Source: Sphingobium sp. V4 (GTDB lineage Bacteria; Pseudomonadota; Alphaproteobacteria; Sphingomonadales; Sphingomonadaceae). From it: a stretch of 64,000 nt of DNA. This document shows, one piece after another, positions 63,726-64,000 of the stretch (the first letter of the stretch is position 1; each line of letters starts with the position of its first letter). The DNA is taken from the NCBI RefSeq assembly GCF_029590555.1, contig NZ_CP081001.1:1984001-2048000 (forward strand), written 5' to 3'. The translations under genes were made by a program, and so were the position numbers. The notes under the pieces are model-generated. The model was not told the DNA's origin and did not search any database. It worked only from the letters and a program-made list of their open reading frames with translations.

Positions 63726-63977
63726 ATGGCAAGACAGAAAGTGATCGCCATGTTCACTCTTGTTGCTGCGACCCTGTTTTCCGCCGCCTTCCTGCTGGCG
63801 GTCGCCACCATCGCCTGGATGTTCGCGGCCTATCATGACAAGATGGTGGCCGCCCTGCTGTTCCAGCCGATCCCGCAGACGCCGCAGGTCTACCATATCC
63901 GCGTCAGCCGCCCGCGCGTGACCCACGGCCTGCGCAAGGCCAGCCTTCCCCTTCCTGCCGGCGGCCTGACCGCCTGA
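63726..63977 (+). CDS. small single-span membrane protein, probably SOS-induced
   Basis: About 83 residues from an ATG at 63726; a GTG at 63708 and an ATG at 63750 are alternatives and none has a strong Shine-Dalgarno. One membrane helix (FTLVAATLFSAAFLLAVATI) lies near the N-terminus, followed by MFAAYHDKMVAAL and a basic, proline-containing tail (QVYHIRVSRPRVTHGLRKAS). No family is recognised. The LexA-box promoter 60 bp upstream suggests induction by DNA damage. By analogy with the Caulobacter SOS-induced membrane peptides SidA and DidA it could delay cell division, but no sequence match to them is claimed. Confidence 0.7.
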   Translation: MARQKVIAMFTLVAATLFSAAFLLAVATIAWMFAAYHDKMVAALLFQPIPQTPQVYHIRVSRPRVTHGLRKASLPLPAGGLTA

Positions 63978-64000
63978 CCGTCAGGCGGCGCCCGCCGCCG

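Overview
The window is GC-rich chromosomal DNA of an alphaproteobacterium, most likely a sphingomonad (Sphingobium/Sphingomonas-like). This rests on gene order (bamD-recN-ligA, rimP-nusA-ylxR-infB-rbfA, ppiD-trpE, rpsB-tsf-pyrH-frr-uppS-cdsA-dxr-rseP-bamA-skp-fabZ), on lineage-typical small proteins (a SWFGD/DUF2171 protein, Flp pilins) and on intergenic palindromes with the core CGACTTCGCTCGA. It is mostly core genome. There is no prophage, integrated element, rRNA operon or CRISPR array. One tRNA gene (Ala, anticodon CGC) is present.

Layout. 1-5868 (minus strand): ligA (cut by the window edge), an exported ABM-domain protein, recN, bamD and an HWE-type sensor kinase. 6028-18316 (minus strand): a translation/RNA supercluster read as rimP-nusA-[tautomerase]-ylxR-infB-rbfA-[vapB-vapC-hydrolase-tdk]-truB-rpsO-pnp; the bracketed genes are insertions into an otherwise classical operon. 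18503-20209: a periplasmic aldose dehydrogenase and a decayed Phd/VapC module. 20210-28610: pyrG, secG and tpiA on the minus strand, ppiD-trpE on the plus strand, then an extensin-like gene, a NUDIX gene with an in-frame minisatellite, and tRNA-Ala. 28850-35499: a stress-type SWFGD protein, a small membrane protein, queA, a cyclophilin, coaD, ispA, xseB and small lipoprotein/ABM genes. 35687-43943: purL, a broken GIY-YIG endonuclease gene lying in repeat DNA, DUF3052, a GH43 glycosidase behind a LacI-type operator, a BioC-like methyltransferase, a DUF418 membrane protein, an iron-storage pair (bfd, bfr) and mutT. 44023-50032: two Flp pilins, an M48-LysM protease, and an operon of a small membrane protein, an unrecognised 606-aa exported protein, xerD and accA. 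50130-52261: aroK-aroB and rpmE. 52449-63494 (minus strand): the envelope/translation supercluster from rpsB to fabZ.

The most interesting signals are: a promoter whose -10 is covered by an alphaproteobacterial LexA box (GAAC-N7-GAAC), followed by an unrecognised small membrane protein at the right end; an intact vapBC module embedded among essential translation genes, with a second, Phd-type module decayed 8 kb away; a GIY-YIG endonuclease remnant bracketed by palindromic repeat DNA; a LacI-type operator in front of the GH43 gene; and several families of short intergenic palindromes. Nothing here amounts to a clearly new multi-gene system. The LexA-box membrane protein and the 62-aa/606-aa gene pair are the best candidates for undescribed function.
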